From positions 1 to 26,920 of the forward strand of contig WQXC01000005.1 of the NCBI GenBank assembly GCA_009785045.1: a DNA stretch of 26,920 nucleotides, written 5' to 3'. The stretch's first letter is position 1. Each line of letters begins with the position of its first letter. The position numbers and the translations under genes were made by a program. The stretch comes from Treponema sp. Its GTDB lineage: Bacteria; Spirochaetota; Spirochaetia; Treponematales; Breznakiellaceae. Shown here piece after piece: positions 6,409-14,077 of the stretch. A model generated the notes under the pieces. It was not told where the DNA came from. It saw only the letters and a program-made list of their open reading frames with translations, and searched no databases.

Positions 6409-8051
6409 CCGTCTGACATGGCGCGGTTCATGTCGCGCTGATAAAGTTCCTGATACACAAAGCTGCGGTTCCTAAGTCTTTCTTTTACTTCTCTGGTAAA
6501 CGGCATGTGCCGCCAGAAAGTGCCCCGGACATCTTTATCAAGTTTTTGTATGCCTTCGGCTTCTTTTGTCATCCATAAAATATAATCGCGGATAAAATAT
6601 TCTTTTATGTCGCCTTTCAGTTTGAGTGACTGGAACCACTGGTAATAGTGCCCTGTAAGACCTTCTTCCATCCAGTAGAAAGAAGCTTTTTCCTTTGCTA
6701 CCTGCCAGCGGAGATCGGCAACTGCGGTAAGAACCGCCAGATATAAATTTCTAGGGTACATCGGTATAATAATTCGTCCGCGGCTTGTTGCGCGGTTGTA
6801 GCGGTCAAACGGTTCCCAGCAAAAACCCATATCGCCGTAAGTGGGTATTAAAAGAACAAACGGAGCAATACGGTTTAATCTGCTTTTATAAACGCGGCAA
6901 AAAGCTTCTGCATCAATACTTTCTATCCTGGCAAGCATGGCGATAATATTTTCGCGGGTGGCAACTTCGTTGGGAACGCTGTGAAAATATTCGGCCGTTA
7001 AAACAGGAAAGTGATTCCCCTGCCGCCCGATTGTCATCTTTGCCATTTGGCGTATAGTGTCCAGCTCGGTATCTATCGCGCCAATGTCGACAGCAACAGC
7101 TCCGCCTTCATTTGCAAGTTTGTCCGCCAGAATTTCAACATCAGCCTGTGCGCCGATAAAATCCCTAATGCTTAATCCCAGTTCATGATCATTTTTTAAC
7201 AGCGCCTTAAGCAAATTCTGGATTTCTGTAATCGACATCTTTTGCCCTTCGGTAAAGCAATCGCTTACTTCGCTGTATTCATTCAACGGAGTGCGTTCAT
7301 AAATTGCGCTAAGCCTGTCGCGTAATATTTTTTCAATTTCGTCACGTTCTTTATCTTTTGATCTAAGTAAAACCCTTGCGCCGTCAAACTTGCCCTGTGC
7401 TTTTTCCAACAGAGACTGTAGCTTTGACTGAGTGTTGCCTTTTGCTATTTTTACTTCGTCTGTGCTGGACGGACGCATTTTACTTGTTCCAACAGCATAA
7501 AGCCACTCGTCCATGTAGTGAACCGGCTGCTCCAGAACATTATCATCAATAATCTTGCTAAAGAAATCCCTTGTCTCTGCGTTTAAAAATGTGGGATGCA
7601 GTATCCCAAAGCGAAGCAGGTATTTTTTTGAAGGAGCAAGTTTACTTGTTGACTTTCGCCCAATGCCAAAAAGAAATTCCCAAAACGGCGATATAAACTG
7701 CTGACGGAAAACGCTGCGATCCTTGGGATCTTTTGCGGTCAGATATTTCTGTAAAATATTATGCACTCTTTGGGCAATATCACCTTCGTTGGAAAGAGCG
7801 GTTTTATAGTAATTTGGATCGTTAAAAAAGCTGTGGCCTTTTTCTTCCAGGCGCTTGGTAACCGCCGGAAACCCCGAAGCAGTTATGTCGACATCGCCGC
7901 CCGAAGCGCTTGATATGTCCGCAAAGTCGTCCTTGTTTTTCTCGCCAAAAAGGTCGTTAAAATCCGGAAGCGGACTGTTGTCGGAGCCTGCGGTACCCAA
8001 TAATGCGGCAAGTTCGGGATCCATGTCCCCATTGTATGCGTTTCCAGCCAT
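6402..8051 (-). CDS. Large conserved-looking hypothetical protein next to pheT
   Basis: A 549-residue cytoplasmic protein that I do not recognise. The first 50 residues are low in complexity and acidic. The rest is rich in charged helices (for example around 205-270, with possible coiled coil) and ends in an aromatic-rich block: CWEPFDRYNRATSRGRIIIPMYP, WMEEGLTGHYYQW, YILWMTKEAEG. There is no signal peptide, membrane segment or familiar catalytic motif. A spirochaete-specific protein is likely. It follows pheT by 31 nt but has its own promoter-like TTGACA-17-TATCAT overlapping the pheT stop, 6 nt before its ATG, and no Shine-Dalgarno, so a leaderless transcript is plausible. Confidence 0.75.
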   Translation of the reverse strand: MAGNAYNGDMDPELAALLGTAGSDNSPLPDFNDLFGEKNKDDFADISSASGGDVDITASGFPAVTKRLEEKGHSFFNDPNYYKTALSNEGDIAQRVHNILQKYLTAKDPKDRSVFRQQFISPFWEFLFGIGRKSTSKLAPSKKYLLRFGILHPTFLNAETRDFFSKIIDDNVLEQPVHYMDEWLYAVGTSKMRPSSTDEVKIAKGNTQSKLQSLLEKAQGKFDGARVLLRSKDKERDEIEKILRDRLSAIYERTPLNEYSEVSDCFTEGQKMSITEIQNLLKALLKNDHELGLSIRDFIGAQADVEILADKLANEGGAVAVDIGAIDTELDTIRQMAKMTIGRQGNHFPVLTAEYFHSVPNEVATRENIIAMLARIESIDAEAFCRVYKSRLNRIAPFVLLIPTYGDMGFCWEPFDRYNRATSRGRIIIPMYPRNLYLAVLTAVADLRWQVAKEKASFYWMEEGLTGHYYQWFQSLKLKGDIKEYFIRDYILWMTKEAEGIQKLDKDVRGTFWRHMPFTREVKERLRNRSFVYQELYQRDMNRAMSDGY

Positions 8052-8057
8052 AAATTC

Positions 8058-8086
8058 ATGATAAGCGTTTTCTGGCTTGCTGTCAA
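8058..8086 (-). promoter_or_regulatory. Promoter for the large hypothetical gene, overlapping the pheT stop
   Basis: On the minus strand a perfect TTGACA (8081-8086) that contains the pheT TGA stop, a 17-nt spacer, and TATCAT (8058-8063), which ends 6 nt before the ATG at 8051. This is the best sigma-70-type match in the window. Confidence 0.65.
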
Positions 8087-9867
8087 ATGGTTATTAGTGC
8101 ATCCAGGTCTATCTCGCCGGCAGTACAGGGAACGGTAACTCCGCAGTTTTCAAGCGCTTCCGGGTGAAGTTCGCCAAAGACGCCTATTGGCTTTCCACCG
8201 CAAATTATGGCAGCCGCCCGCCCGGGGATAAACCGCGGATCTGCAGATTCTTCCACATCGTACTCGCGCGAAAGGTAATAAAACAGCGTTTGCAGCTCGG
8301 CGGCGGCTGTGTTAAAGTTGGCATCAGTCCCGGCATGTAAAAATCCGGCGAACTGACGGGTTTTACTGCGGTAATTTTCTGAATCGTCCAGCCAGGCAAT
8401 TTTCCCAACTTCGAATATTTTATGCGGAAATACAGAACGCCCGGAAATCGACTCGCTTATCATAAGCGAAGCAATTACCGAATCGCGTACATATTCATAA
8501 TTTTCAGTCATCGGGTTAAAGATACGAATAATCTTATCTCCTGCGCCGCGCATATTATCTACCAGGTCCTTTTTTGAACCAAGATAATTGTAAATCATTT
8601 CCTGATAACCCAGGCCTATTAAATGTTCTTTTACCTGCCGGCTGAACAAGGTGATAGGCAAAAGCCTGCCAACGGTTGAATCGGAAGGACGTTCCGGCTT
8701 AAATGAGCCAAGACCGCGGCCTATCATTACATCTTCTACCACGTCTGCAGCATGGAGAAAATCGTTGCGGTATTCGGGCGGCCATGCGCGAACGCCTGCT
8801 TCTGCTGCTTTTGCCTTTTGACCGCTTTCACAATCCGTAACAGCCTCGGCTTTTACACCCATGCGCGTAAGAGCTTTAATACATTCATCGGCGGTTAATT
8901 TCTCTCCCAGAAACTTTTCGATTCTGGAAAGTGAGCAGAAAACCGGCTCCTGGAAATAATACGGGGTAACAAAACTTCTGCCAAAAGGCGTATCAAAATC
9001 GTACTCAATTTCTACAGGTTCGATTGAAAAACCATTGTCCGCAAGGTCGCAGGCAACAATCGAAGCGGCAAGGGTAATTAACGGCAGATCCGTACCGGTA
9101 AGTTCGACAAAAACCTCATCGTCGCCGACCTGTACCGCTCCAAGGTCATTGGAATTGATAATCGGCGGGTAGGAAAGGATAAAGCTTTGCGAATCTGTCA
9201 ATAGAGGATGAATGGGCTCATGCTCCTGGATAAAGGCAAACTCCTTGCCTTTTGGGTGCTGCTTTAGTATCTCTCTGAGAGTAAGTTTCCCTTCCCACTG
9301 GAGCGGTTCAAATGAAACAGAATCGGGGTCTACGCCCTTGTAACAAATCGGCCAATTAATTAATGACTTTCCCTTGTCGTCAGAAATACGATAAATGCCC
9401 ATCGACATGCTCCGCCGTTTCCGCCCGTAATTCCAGGCAAGTTTTTCCTGGGTTTGGATAATATCGCGAAGCATGGGATCTGTTATTGTTTTACCTCTGG
9501 CGATAAAACCGGTAAGGTACGGACGCACTTGTTTTACGCTGGATTCAACTTTAACTTTACGGGATGTTTTTTTAACACTGCCGGGTTTTGAAAAAAAGTC
9601 ATATTCCGGTAAACTTTGCTTTTTATTACTGTGATATATTCGAAGCTGGCGTGCACAGCCTGCAGTACCCCAAAGATCAGGGCGGTTTGTGTCATTTAAT
9701 TCGATTTTTAAAGTTCTTTCCGCTTCAGGCAGATTTTTGTCGCTGTCTTCATCAAGTTCTGCTTTCGCGCAAGTCAGCGCTTCTTCGAACTCTTCCTTAC
9801 TTTTCCACAGACCGCGGCAGTCTGCAAGTGTGTAAAAAACCTGTTCGTTTACATCGATTTTTGGCAT
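8083..9867 (-). CDS. pheT: Phenylalanyl-tRNA synthetase beta subunit, archaeal/eukaryotic type
   Basis: A 594-residue beta subunit of the alpha2-beta2 enzyme that charges tRNA-Phe. Its length is that of archaeal and eukaryotic beta subunits (about 550-600), far below the roughly 800 of typical bacterial ones, and it lacks the N-terminal tRNA-binding EMAP-like domain. Visible features are the N-terminal MPKIDVN and LNDTNRPDLWGTAGCARQLR (substrate-side motif), the B3/B4 editing region in the middle, a B5 domain (SLSRIEKFLGEKLTADECIKALTRMGVKAE), PPEYRNDFLHAADVVEDVMIGRGL, and a catalytic-like core ending IGVFGELHPEALENCG. Spirochaetes are known to carry this type. pheS lies about 10 kb away on the same strand. 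The start has no Shine-Dalgarno, with TATAAT 6 nt upstream. Confidence 0.96.
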   Translation of the reverse strand: MPKIDVNEQVFYTLADCRGLWKSKEEFEEALTCAKAELDEDSDKNLPEAERTLKIELNDTNRPDLWGTAGCARQLRIYHSNKKQSLPEYDFFSKPGSVKKTSRKVKVESSVKQVRPYLTGFIARGKTITDPMLRDIIQTQEKLAWNYGRKRRSMSMGIYRISDDKGKSLINWPICYKGVDPDSVSFEPLQWEGKLTLREILKQHPKGKEFAFIQEHEPIHPLLTDSQSFILSYPPIINSNDLGAVQVGDDEVFVELTGTDLPLITLAASIVACDLADNGFSIEPVEIEYDFDTPFGRSFVTPYYFQEPVFCSLSRIEKFLGEKLTADECIKALTRMGVKAEAVTDCESGQKAKAAEAGVRAWPPEYRNDFLHAADVVEDVMIGRGLGSFKPERPSDSTVGRLLPITLFSRQVKEHLIGLGYQEMIYNYLGSKKDLVDNMRGAGDKIIRIFNPMTENYEYVRDSVIASLMISESISGRSVFPHKIFEVGKIAWLDDSENYRSKTRQFAGFLHAGTDANFNTAAAELQTLFYYLSREYDVEESADPRFIPGRAAAIICGGKPIGVFGELHPEALENCGVTVPCTAGEIDLDALITI

Positions 9868-9873
9868 AAGTGA

Positions 9874-9902
9874 ATTATATTTATTTTCCGTATGAGCTAC
9901 AA
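9874..9902 (-). promoter_or_regulatory. Promoter of pheT, near-leaderless
   Basis: On the minus strand TTGTAG (9897-9902), a 17-nt spacer and a perfect TATAAT (9874-9879) that ends 6 nt before the pheT ATG at 9867. No Shine-Dalgarno fits in the gap. The -35 box touches the flank of the palindromic repeat. Confidence 0.6.
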
Positions 9903-10015
9903 GTGGTGTCAGTTAAGTGGTGTCAGTCACCTACGCTACATATAGTAGTCGTAATAAAAATATCCGCTACATCTAGCGTAGGTGACTGACACCTTTAATA
10001 GGGACACCTTTATTA
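9901..10015. repeat. Palindromic REP-like intergenic element, copy 2, with tandem flanks
   Basis: A perfect 20-bp inverted repeat, GGTGTCAGTCACCTACGCTA at 9919-9938 and its reverse complement at 9974-9993, with an imperfectly paired interior. Each end is partly duplicated outside it: AAGTGGTGTCAGT occurs at 9901-9913 and again at 9915-9927, and GACACCTTTAATA at 9988-10000 recurs as GACACCTTTATTA at 10003-10015. The arms share the GGTGxCAGTCACCTAC and CTACGCTA modules with the element at 1178-1252. It lies between divergent pheT and the sugar transporter operon. Confidence 0.8.
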
Positions 10016-10020
10016 GGGGG

Positions 10021-10049
10021 TTGTCAAACATCCAATCTATTGTAATAAT
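10021..10049 (+). promoter_or_regulatory. Promoter of the sugar ABC transporter operon
   Basis: TTGTCA (10021-10026), a 17-nt spacer and AATAAT (10044-10049), preceded by a TG at 10041-10042 as in extended -10 promoters. Transcription would start near 10056, leaving about 33 nt of leader with a GGAGG Shine-Dalgarno before the binding-protein gene. The repeat element ends just upstream. Confidence 0.55.
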
Positions 10050-10088
10050 GAAGAGAAAGATAAATTTCATTTTTATGGAGGAAAAATC

Positions 10089-11207
10089 ATGAAAAAAATT
10101 GCAGCAGTTATTTTAGTACTTGCTATGGCAGCATCCATGGTAATGGTAGTTAGCTGTAAAGCAGGCGGCGGACAGATGATTGGCGTCGCAATGCCAGAAA
10201 CCCACGTTCAGCGCTGGGTAAAAGACGGCAACTCCCTCGTGGAAGAAGCCAAAAAACTTGGTTATCGCGCAGAAGCTCAGTTCGGCGATGCAAATCAAGG
10301 TACACAGAACCAGCAGATTCAGAGCTTCCTGACACAGGGTGCAAAAGCGCTGATCGTTGGCTGTATCAATGACGGTGTTGCTCCGGTTATCGCGGAAGCA
10401 GCTCGTGATAATGTAGTGGTCATCGCTTATGACCGCATAATCCCAAATTCAGAGGATTATGATTACTACATCACATTCAACAACTTTAAAGTTGGTGTTC
10501 TTCAGGCAGAAAGCATCGTAGCAGGTCTTGACCTGGATGCAGCTACATCACCAAAGTACATCACACTGTTTGCCGGTTCACCGACAGACGGAAATGCATT
10601 CTTCTTCTTTGATGGTGCAATGAGCGTTCTTAATCCCTACATTGACAGCGGCAAACTCGTAGTCGTAGGACCATATCCAAGAACATCATCAGACACAAAC
10701 AATTTCCAGAGAATTGCCACAGAAAACTGGCAGGCTCCAATTGCGAAAACCCGCATGGAAAACCTTCTTAGCAACGATGCCCGCAATGTCACTCTGGATG
10801 CTATTTTGGCTCCCAATGACACACTGGCTCGCGCTATTCTGGAAGCATGCAAAGCCGATGCAAAATACCGCGGCAACCTGCCTATAATCTCCGGTCAGGA
10901 CGCAGAATGGGATTCTGCAATGTCAATTAAAAACGGCGAACAGTTCAGCACAGTATTTAAAGACACAGCCAAATTGGCAGAAGCAGCAATTATTCTTGCT
11001 GACCAGGTCCTCAAAGGACAACCAGTCAATATCCCGGGCGCAGTTCTCGCAACTGGCGACCTCGCAGAAATTGGCAACACCGGCAGAAAATATGTAAACG
11101 CATATCTGTTGGATCCTATCCTTGTAACAGAAGACAATCTTACAGTCATGCTTGATGCAGGATTCTATGATGACAGACTTGATGGCGGAAACCCATTAAG
11201 GTGGTAA
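10089..11207 (+). CDS. chvE: Periplasmic sugar-binding lipoprotein, ChvE/multiple-monosaccharide type
   Basis: A 372-residue solute-binding protein. The signal sequence ends in a lipobox-like VVSC with Cys23, so it is probably tethered to the inner membrane on the periplasmic side. The body matches the ribose/galactose-binding fold (periplasmic binding protein type I): GVAMPETHVQRWVKDG at the start, GDANQGTQNQQIQSFLTQGAKALIVG, VVIAYDRIIPNS, PNDTLARAI, and ISGQDAEWDSAMSIKNGEQFSTVFKD. This pattern is that of ChvE-like proteins that bind glucose, galactose, xylose or arabinose; the exact sugar cannot be read from sequence. It is first in an operon with an ATPase and a permease. A hairpin after it probably raises its level over the other two. 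The GGAGG Shine-Dalgarno is good. Confidence 0.92.
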   Translation: MKKIAAVILVLAMAASMVMVVSCKAGGGQMIGVAMPETHVQRWVKDGNSLVEEAKKLGYRAEAQFGDANQGTQNQQIQSFLTQGAKALIVGCINDGVAPVIAEAARDNVVVIAYDRIIPNSEDYDYYITFNNFKVGVLQAESIVAGLDLDAATSPKYITLFAGSPTDGNAFFFFDGAMSVLNPYIDSGKLVVVGPYPRTSSDTNNFQRIATENWQAPIAKTRMENLLSNDARNVTLDAILAPNDTLARAILEACKADAKYRGNLPIISGQDAEWDSAMSIKNGEQFSTVFKDTAKLAEAAIILADQVLKGQPVNIPGAVLATGDLAEIGNTGRKYVNAYLLDPILVTEDNLTVMLDAGFYDDRLDGGNPLRW

Positions 11208-11223
11208 TAATCTAAGCGATTAG

Positions 11224-11270
11224 ATACTTGGCCGCAAGATCGATTGATTAAGCGGCTGAGTATTTTTTTT
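11224..11270 (+). terminator. Intra-operon attenuator hairpin between binding protein and ATPase genes
   Basis: A 12-bp stem (11224-11235 with 11252-11263, two G-T wobbles) with a 16-nt loop and eight T (11263-11270). It looks like a partial intrinsic terminator. In such operons it normally yields far more binding protein than transporter. The ATPase start follows 34 nt later with its own GGAGG. Confidence 0.8.
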
Positions 11271-11304
11271 GTCTTTCCTGTCCGGCTCAATTCCCGGAGG
11301 AATC

Positions 11305-12828
11305 ATGAGCGAATACATTCTTCAGATTGAAAATCTAACAAAAGAATTCCCGGGTGTTAAAGCGTTAAAAAATGTCAGTTTAAAAATTAAAAAAGGCGAA
11401 ATTCATTCACTGTGCGGAGAAAACGGCGCAGGTAAATCCACATTGATGAGCTGTATCTCCGGCGTTTATCCAAGAAACAGTTACGAAGGTAAAGTTTTTT
11501 ACAAAGACCGCGAAACAAATTACAACAGCGTAAAAGACAGCGAAAACGAAGGGCTTGCCATTATTCATCAGGAATTGGCGCTTAGTCCGTATTTATCAAT
11601 ATACGAAAATATTTTCCTGGGCCACATGGATACAAAGTTTGGCATAATAAACTGGAATAAATATATAAAAGAATCTAAAAAATATCTGGAAACGGTGGGG
11701 CTTAACGAGCCGCCGGAAACAATTGTAAGCAAGCTGGGCGTAGGAAAACAGCAATTAGTCGAAATTGCCCGCGCTCTGTCCAAAAAAACAGAGCTGCTTA
11801 TTTTGGACGAACCTACTTCTTCATTGAACGACGACGAAAGCGAAAAGCTCCTCGATTTAATAATTGAATTTAAACGCCAGGGTATTACCTCGGTGATAAT
11901 TTCTCATAAACTAAACGAAGTTTTAAAAGTTGCAGATACAGTAACAATTCTACGCGACGGTCAGTCAATCAGCACCTACGATGTAAAGGCAGACAACCTT
12001 ACAGAAGATATGATCATCAAAGACATGGTAGGACGCGATTTAACTCACCGCTTTCCGGAAAGAAAATCGTCTCCCGGCGAAACAGTAATGGAAGTAAAAA
12101 ACTGGACTGTCTATCATCCGGATTATCATGCGATAAAAGTAGTAGACGACGTTTCATTTTATTTACGCAAGGGCGAAATACTAGCTTTTTGCGGACCGAT
12201 GGGCGCCGGCAGAACAGAATTAATGATGAGCATTTTCGGCAACTCCTATGGTCATCGCAGCGAAGGCACCCTATTAATTAACGGAAAACAATGCAAGTTT
12301 AACAGCCCGCATGTTGCAATTGATTCGGGGCTTGGCTATATTTCGGAAGATCGCAAAAGCCTTGGCCTTGTTTTAATTCAGGATGTAAAAACAAATATAA
12401 CTCATTCCAGTTTAAGGAAAATTTCAAAGTTTGGCATAATCAATAACCAGCAGGAAATTAAGGAAGCGGAGCAGTACAGAAAGGATCTAAATATAAGGAC
12501 ACCTTCGATTAATCAGTATGTGCGTAACCTGTCCGGCGGCAATCAGCAGAAAGTTGTTGTAAGTAAAACTTTAATGGCAGACCCGGATATTTTTATTATT
12601 GACGAACCAACCCGCGGTATTGACGTTGGCGCAAAAACAGAAATATACGGAATTTTAAATAACATAATTGCTGCAGGAAAGAGTGTAATAATGATTAGCT
12701 CGGAACTTCCGGAAGCGCTTGGTATGGCAGACAGAATTTATGTAATGAACGAAGGAAAAATAAAGGGTGAGCTTTCCAAAGAAGAAGCAACCCAGGAAAA
12801 AATCATGCATCTGGCACTAGTGGGCTAA
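11305..12828 (+). CDS. gguA: Sugar ABC transporter ATPase, tandem-domain (GguA/MglA/XylG type)
   Basis: A 507-residue protein with two ABC ATPase halves, as is typical for monosaccharide importers. The first half has Walker A GENGAGKST (38-46), a variant signature LGVGKQQ and Walker B LLILDEPTSSL; the second half has a degenerate Walker A (GPMGAGRTE), signature LSGGNQQKVV and Walker B IFIIDEPTRGID. The degenerate second P-loop is normal in this family. It powers uptake through the permease encoded next. The start is ATG 11305 with GGAGG 6 nt upstream; an in-frame TTG at 11269 lies in the attenuator T-run and is not credible. The assignment to the multiple-monosaccharide subgroup rests on the partner proteins. 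Confidence 0.94.
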   Translation: MSEYILQIENLTKEFPGVKALKNVSLKIKKGEIHSLCGENGAGKSTLMSCISGVYPRNSYEGKVFYKDRETNYNSVKDSENEGLAIIHQELALSPYLSIYENIFLGHMDTKFGIINWNKYIKESKKYLETVGLNEPPETIVSKLGVGKQQLVEIARALSKKTELLILDEPTSSLNDDESEKLLDLIIEFKRQGITSVIISHKLNEVLKVADTVTILRDGQSISTYDVKADNLTEDMIIKDMVGRDLTHRFPERKSSPGETVMEVKNWTVYHPDYHAIKVVDDVSFYLRKGEILAFCGPMGAGRTELMMSIFGNSYGHRSEGTLLINGKQCKFNSPHVAIDSGLGYISEDRKSLGLVLIQDVKTNITHSSLRKISKFGIINNQQEIKEAEQYRKDLNIRTPSINQYVRNLSGGNQQKVVVSKTLMADPDIFIIDEPTRGIDVGAKTEIYGILNNIIAAGKSVIMISSELPEALGMADRIYVMNEGKIKGELSKEEATQEKIMHLALVG

Positions 12829-12855
12829 GCCCTGGTGGGATAACGCTGAAGCGTT
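12822..12855 (+). other. Two small hairpins between ATPase and permease genes
   Basis: GGGCT-A-AGCCC (12822-12832) spans the ATPase stop codon, and AACGCT-GA-AGCGTT (12842-12855) follows. Neither has a T-run, so they are not classic terminators; they may stabilise or process the mRNA. The permease Shine-Dalgarno (AGGAG) lies after them. Confidence 0.4.
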
Positions 12856-12880
12856 GAAACTAAAGTTTTAGGAGAAAAAC

Positions 12881-14077
12881 ATGAGTGAAAAGGCAACTCA
12901 CACATCAGATATTAAAACCCTGATTAAAAATAACATCAGAAACTATTCCATGTTCATAATGTTAATTTTAATTTTGATTATTTTTGCTCCGCTTACAAAC
13001 GGAAATAACTGGAGCCCCAGAAACTTTACAAATATATTTTTCCAGTACAGTTATGTTTTAATTCTTGCAATCGGCATGGTAATGGTCATCATCGTGCAAG
13101 GCATAGACCTTTCGGTTGGTTCTGTCTGCGCTTTTATCGGAGCATTAACTGCAATGATTTACAATACAGGCGTTGGAATACCAGTTACATTACTGGCAGC
13201 GCTTATAATGGGAGCCGCTGTCGGTGCGTATCAGGGTGCCTGGGTTGCTTATGCCAAACTACCTGCATTTATTGTAACGCTTTCGGGTATGCTTCTTTTC
13301 CGCGGTTTAACCTACATTGTTACAAGAGTTAACCCTATAAGCCTTAAAGACACAGGTTATTCTCTTTTGGCAACAGGTATTCTTGACGAAGTTCTGGGAG
13401 TAAAAAAAATAGGTCCGTATTTTCCAATGGCGCTTATTGTTGCAGTGTTTCTGTTAATACTTTTCTTCCTTGCCGAATTTATCGGACGCAGAAAAAAAAT
13501 AACAAATGGTTTTGATGTTACTCCATTGCCGTTTTTTATTTTTAAACTGGTAATGGTAAGTATCCTGCTTCTTGGTCTTGCTGATCGTTTTGCACGCTTT
13601 CGCGGACTTCCCATTGTTGCGTTAATTCTTGGTATTACAGTTTTTATTTTTCATTTTATTTTAAACAACACTGTTCTTGGCCGCTATATCTACGCAGTCG
13701 GCGGAAACCCCCGCTCTGCAAAACTTTCAGGTATTAATTCGGAACTGGTAACATTTATCGTTTTCTGTTTCATGGGTACAATGACAGGCCTTGCCGCCGT
13801 TGTGAGCACCGGATACATGAACAGCGCGCTGCCGCAGGCAGGTCAGCTCTTTGAATTAGACGCAATTGCCGCATGTTACATCGGCGGCGTTTCCGCCGGC
13901 GGAGGCATTGGTTCTGTAGTCGGCGTTATAGTCGGCGGCTTTGTTATGAGTTCGATAAACAACGGCATGTCGCTTATGAACCTTGGTACGCATTATCAAT
14001 ATGTAGTAAGAGCGCTGATACTTCTATTAGCAGTTTTCTTTGATGTCTACACCCGCCGCAAAGCAGGGTTAGGATGA
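12881..14077 (+). CDS. gguB: Sugar ABC transporter permease (GguB/MmsB type)
   Basis: A 398-residue polytopic inner-membrane protein of the branched-chain amino acid/ribose permease superfamily. Hydrophobic segments run through the whole length. Typical motifs are GMVMVIIVQGIDLSVGSVCAFIGA, LPAFIVTLSGMLLFRGLTY, and in the second half YAVGGNPRSAKLSGIN and a glycine-rich CYIGGVSAGGGIGSVVGVIVGG. It is longer than RbsC or MglC (about 320-340) because of a charged insertion near residues 195-220 (GRRKKITNGFD), a hallmark of the GguB/MmsB multiple-monosaccharide permeases. It is last in the operon and overlaps the convergent DUF4954 gene by 9 bp, with no terminator visible between them. The AGGAG Shine-Dalgarno is good. 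Confidence 0.92.
   Translation: MSEKATHTSDIKTLIKNNIRNYSMFIMLILILIIFAPLTNGNNWSPRNFTNIFFQYSYVLILAIGMVMVIIVQGIDLSVGSVCAFIGALTAMIYNTGVGIPVTLLAALIMGAAVGAYQGAWVAYAKLPAFIVTLSGMLLFRGLTYIVTRVNPISLKDTGYSLLATGILDEVLGVKKIGPYFPMALIVAVFLLILFFLAEFIGRRKKITNGFDVTPLPFFIFKLVMVSILLLGLADRFARFRGLPIVALILGITVFIFHFILNNTVLGRYIYAVGGNPRSAKLSGINSELVTFIVFCFMGTMTGLAAVVSTGYMNSALPQAGQLFELDAIAACYIGGVSAGGGIGSVVGVIVGGFVMSSINNGMSLMNLGTHYQYVVRALILLLAVFFDVYTRRKAGLG

Noticed and set aside
11269..11304. TTG start that would lengthen the ABC ATPase by 12 residues
   Set aside because: It falls in the T-run of the attenuator; ATG 11305 has GGAGG at the right distance and matches family N-termini.
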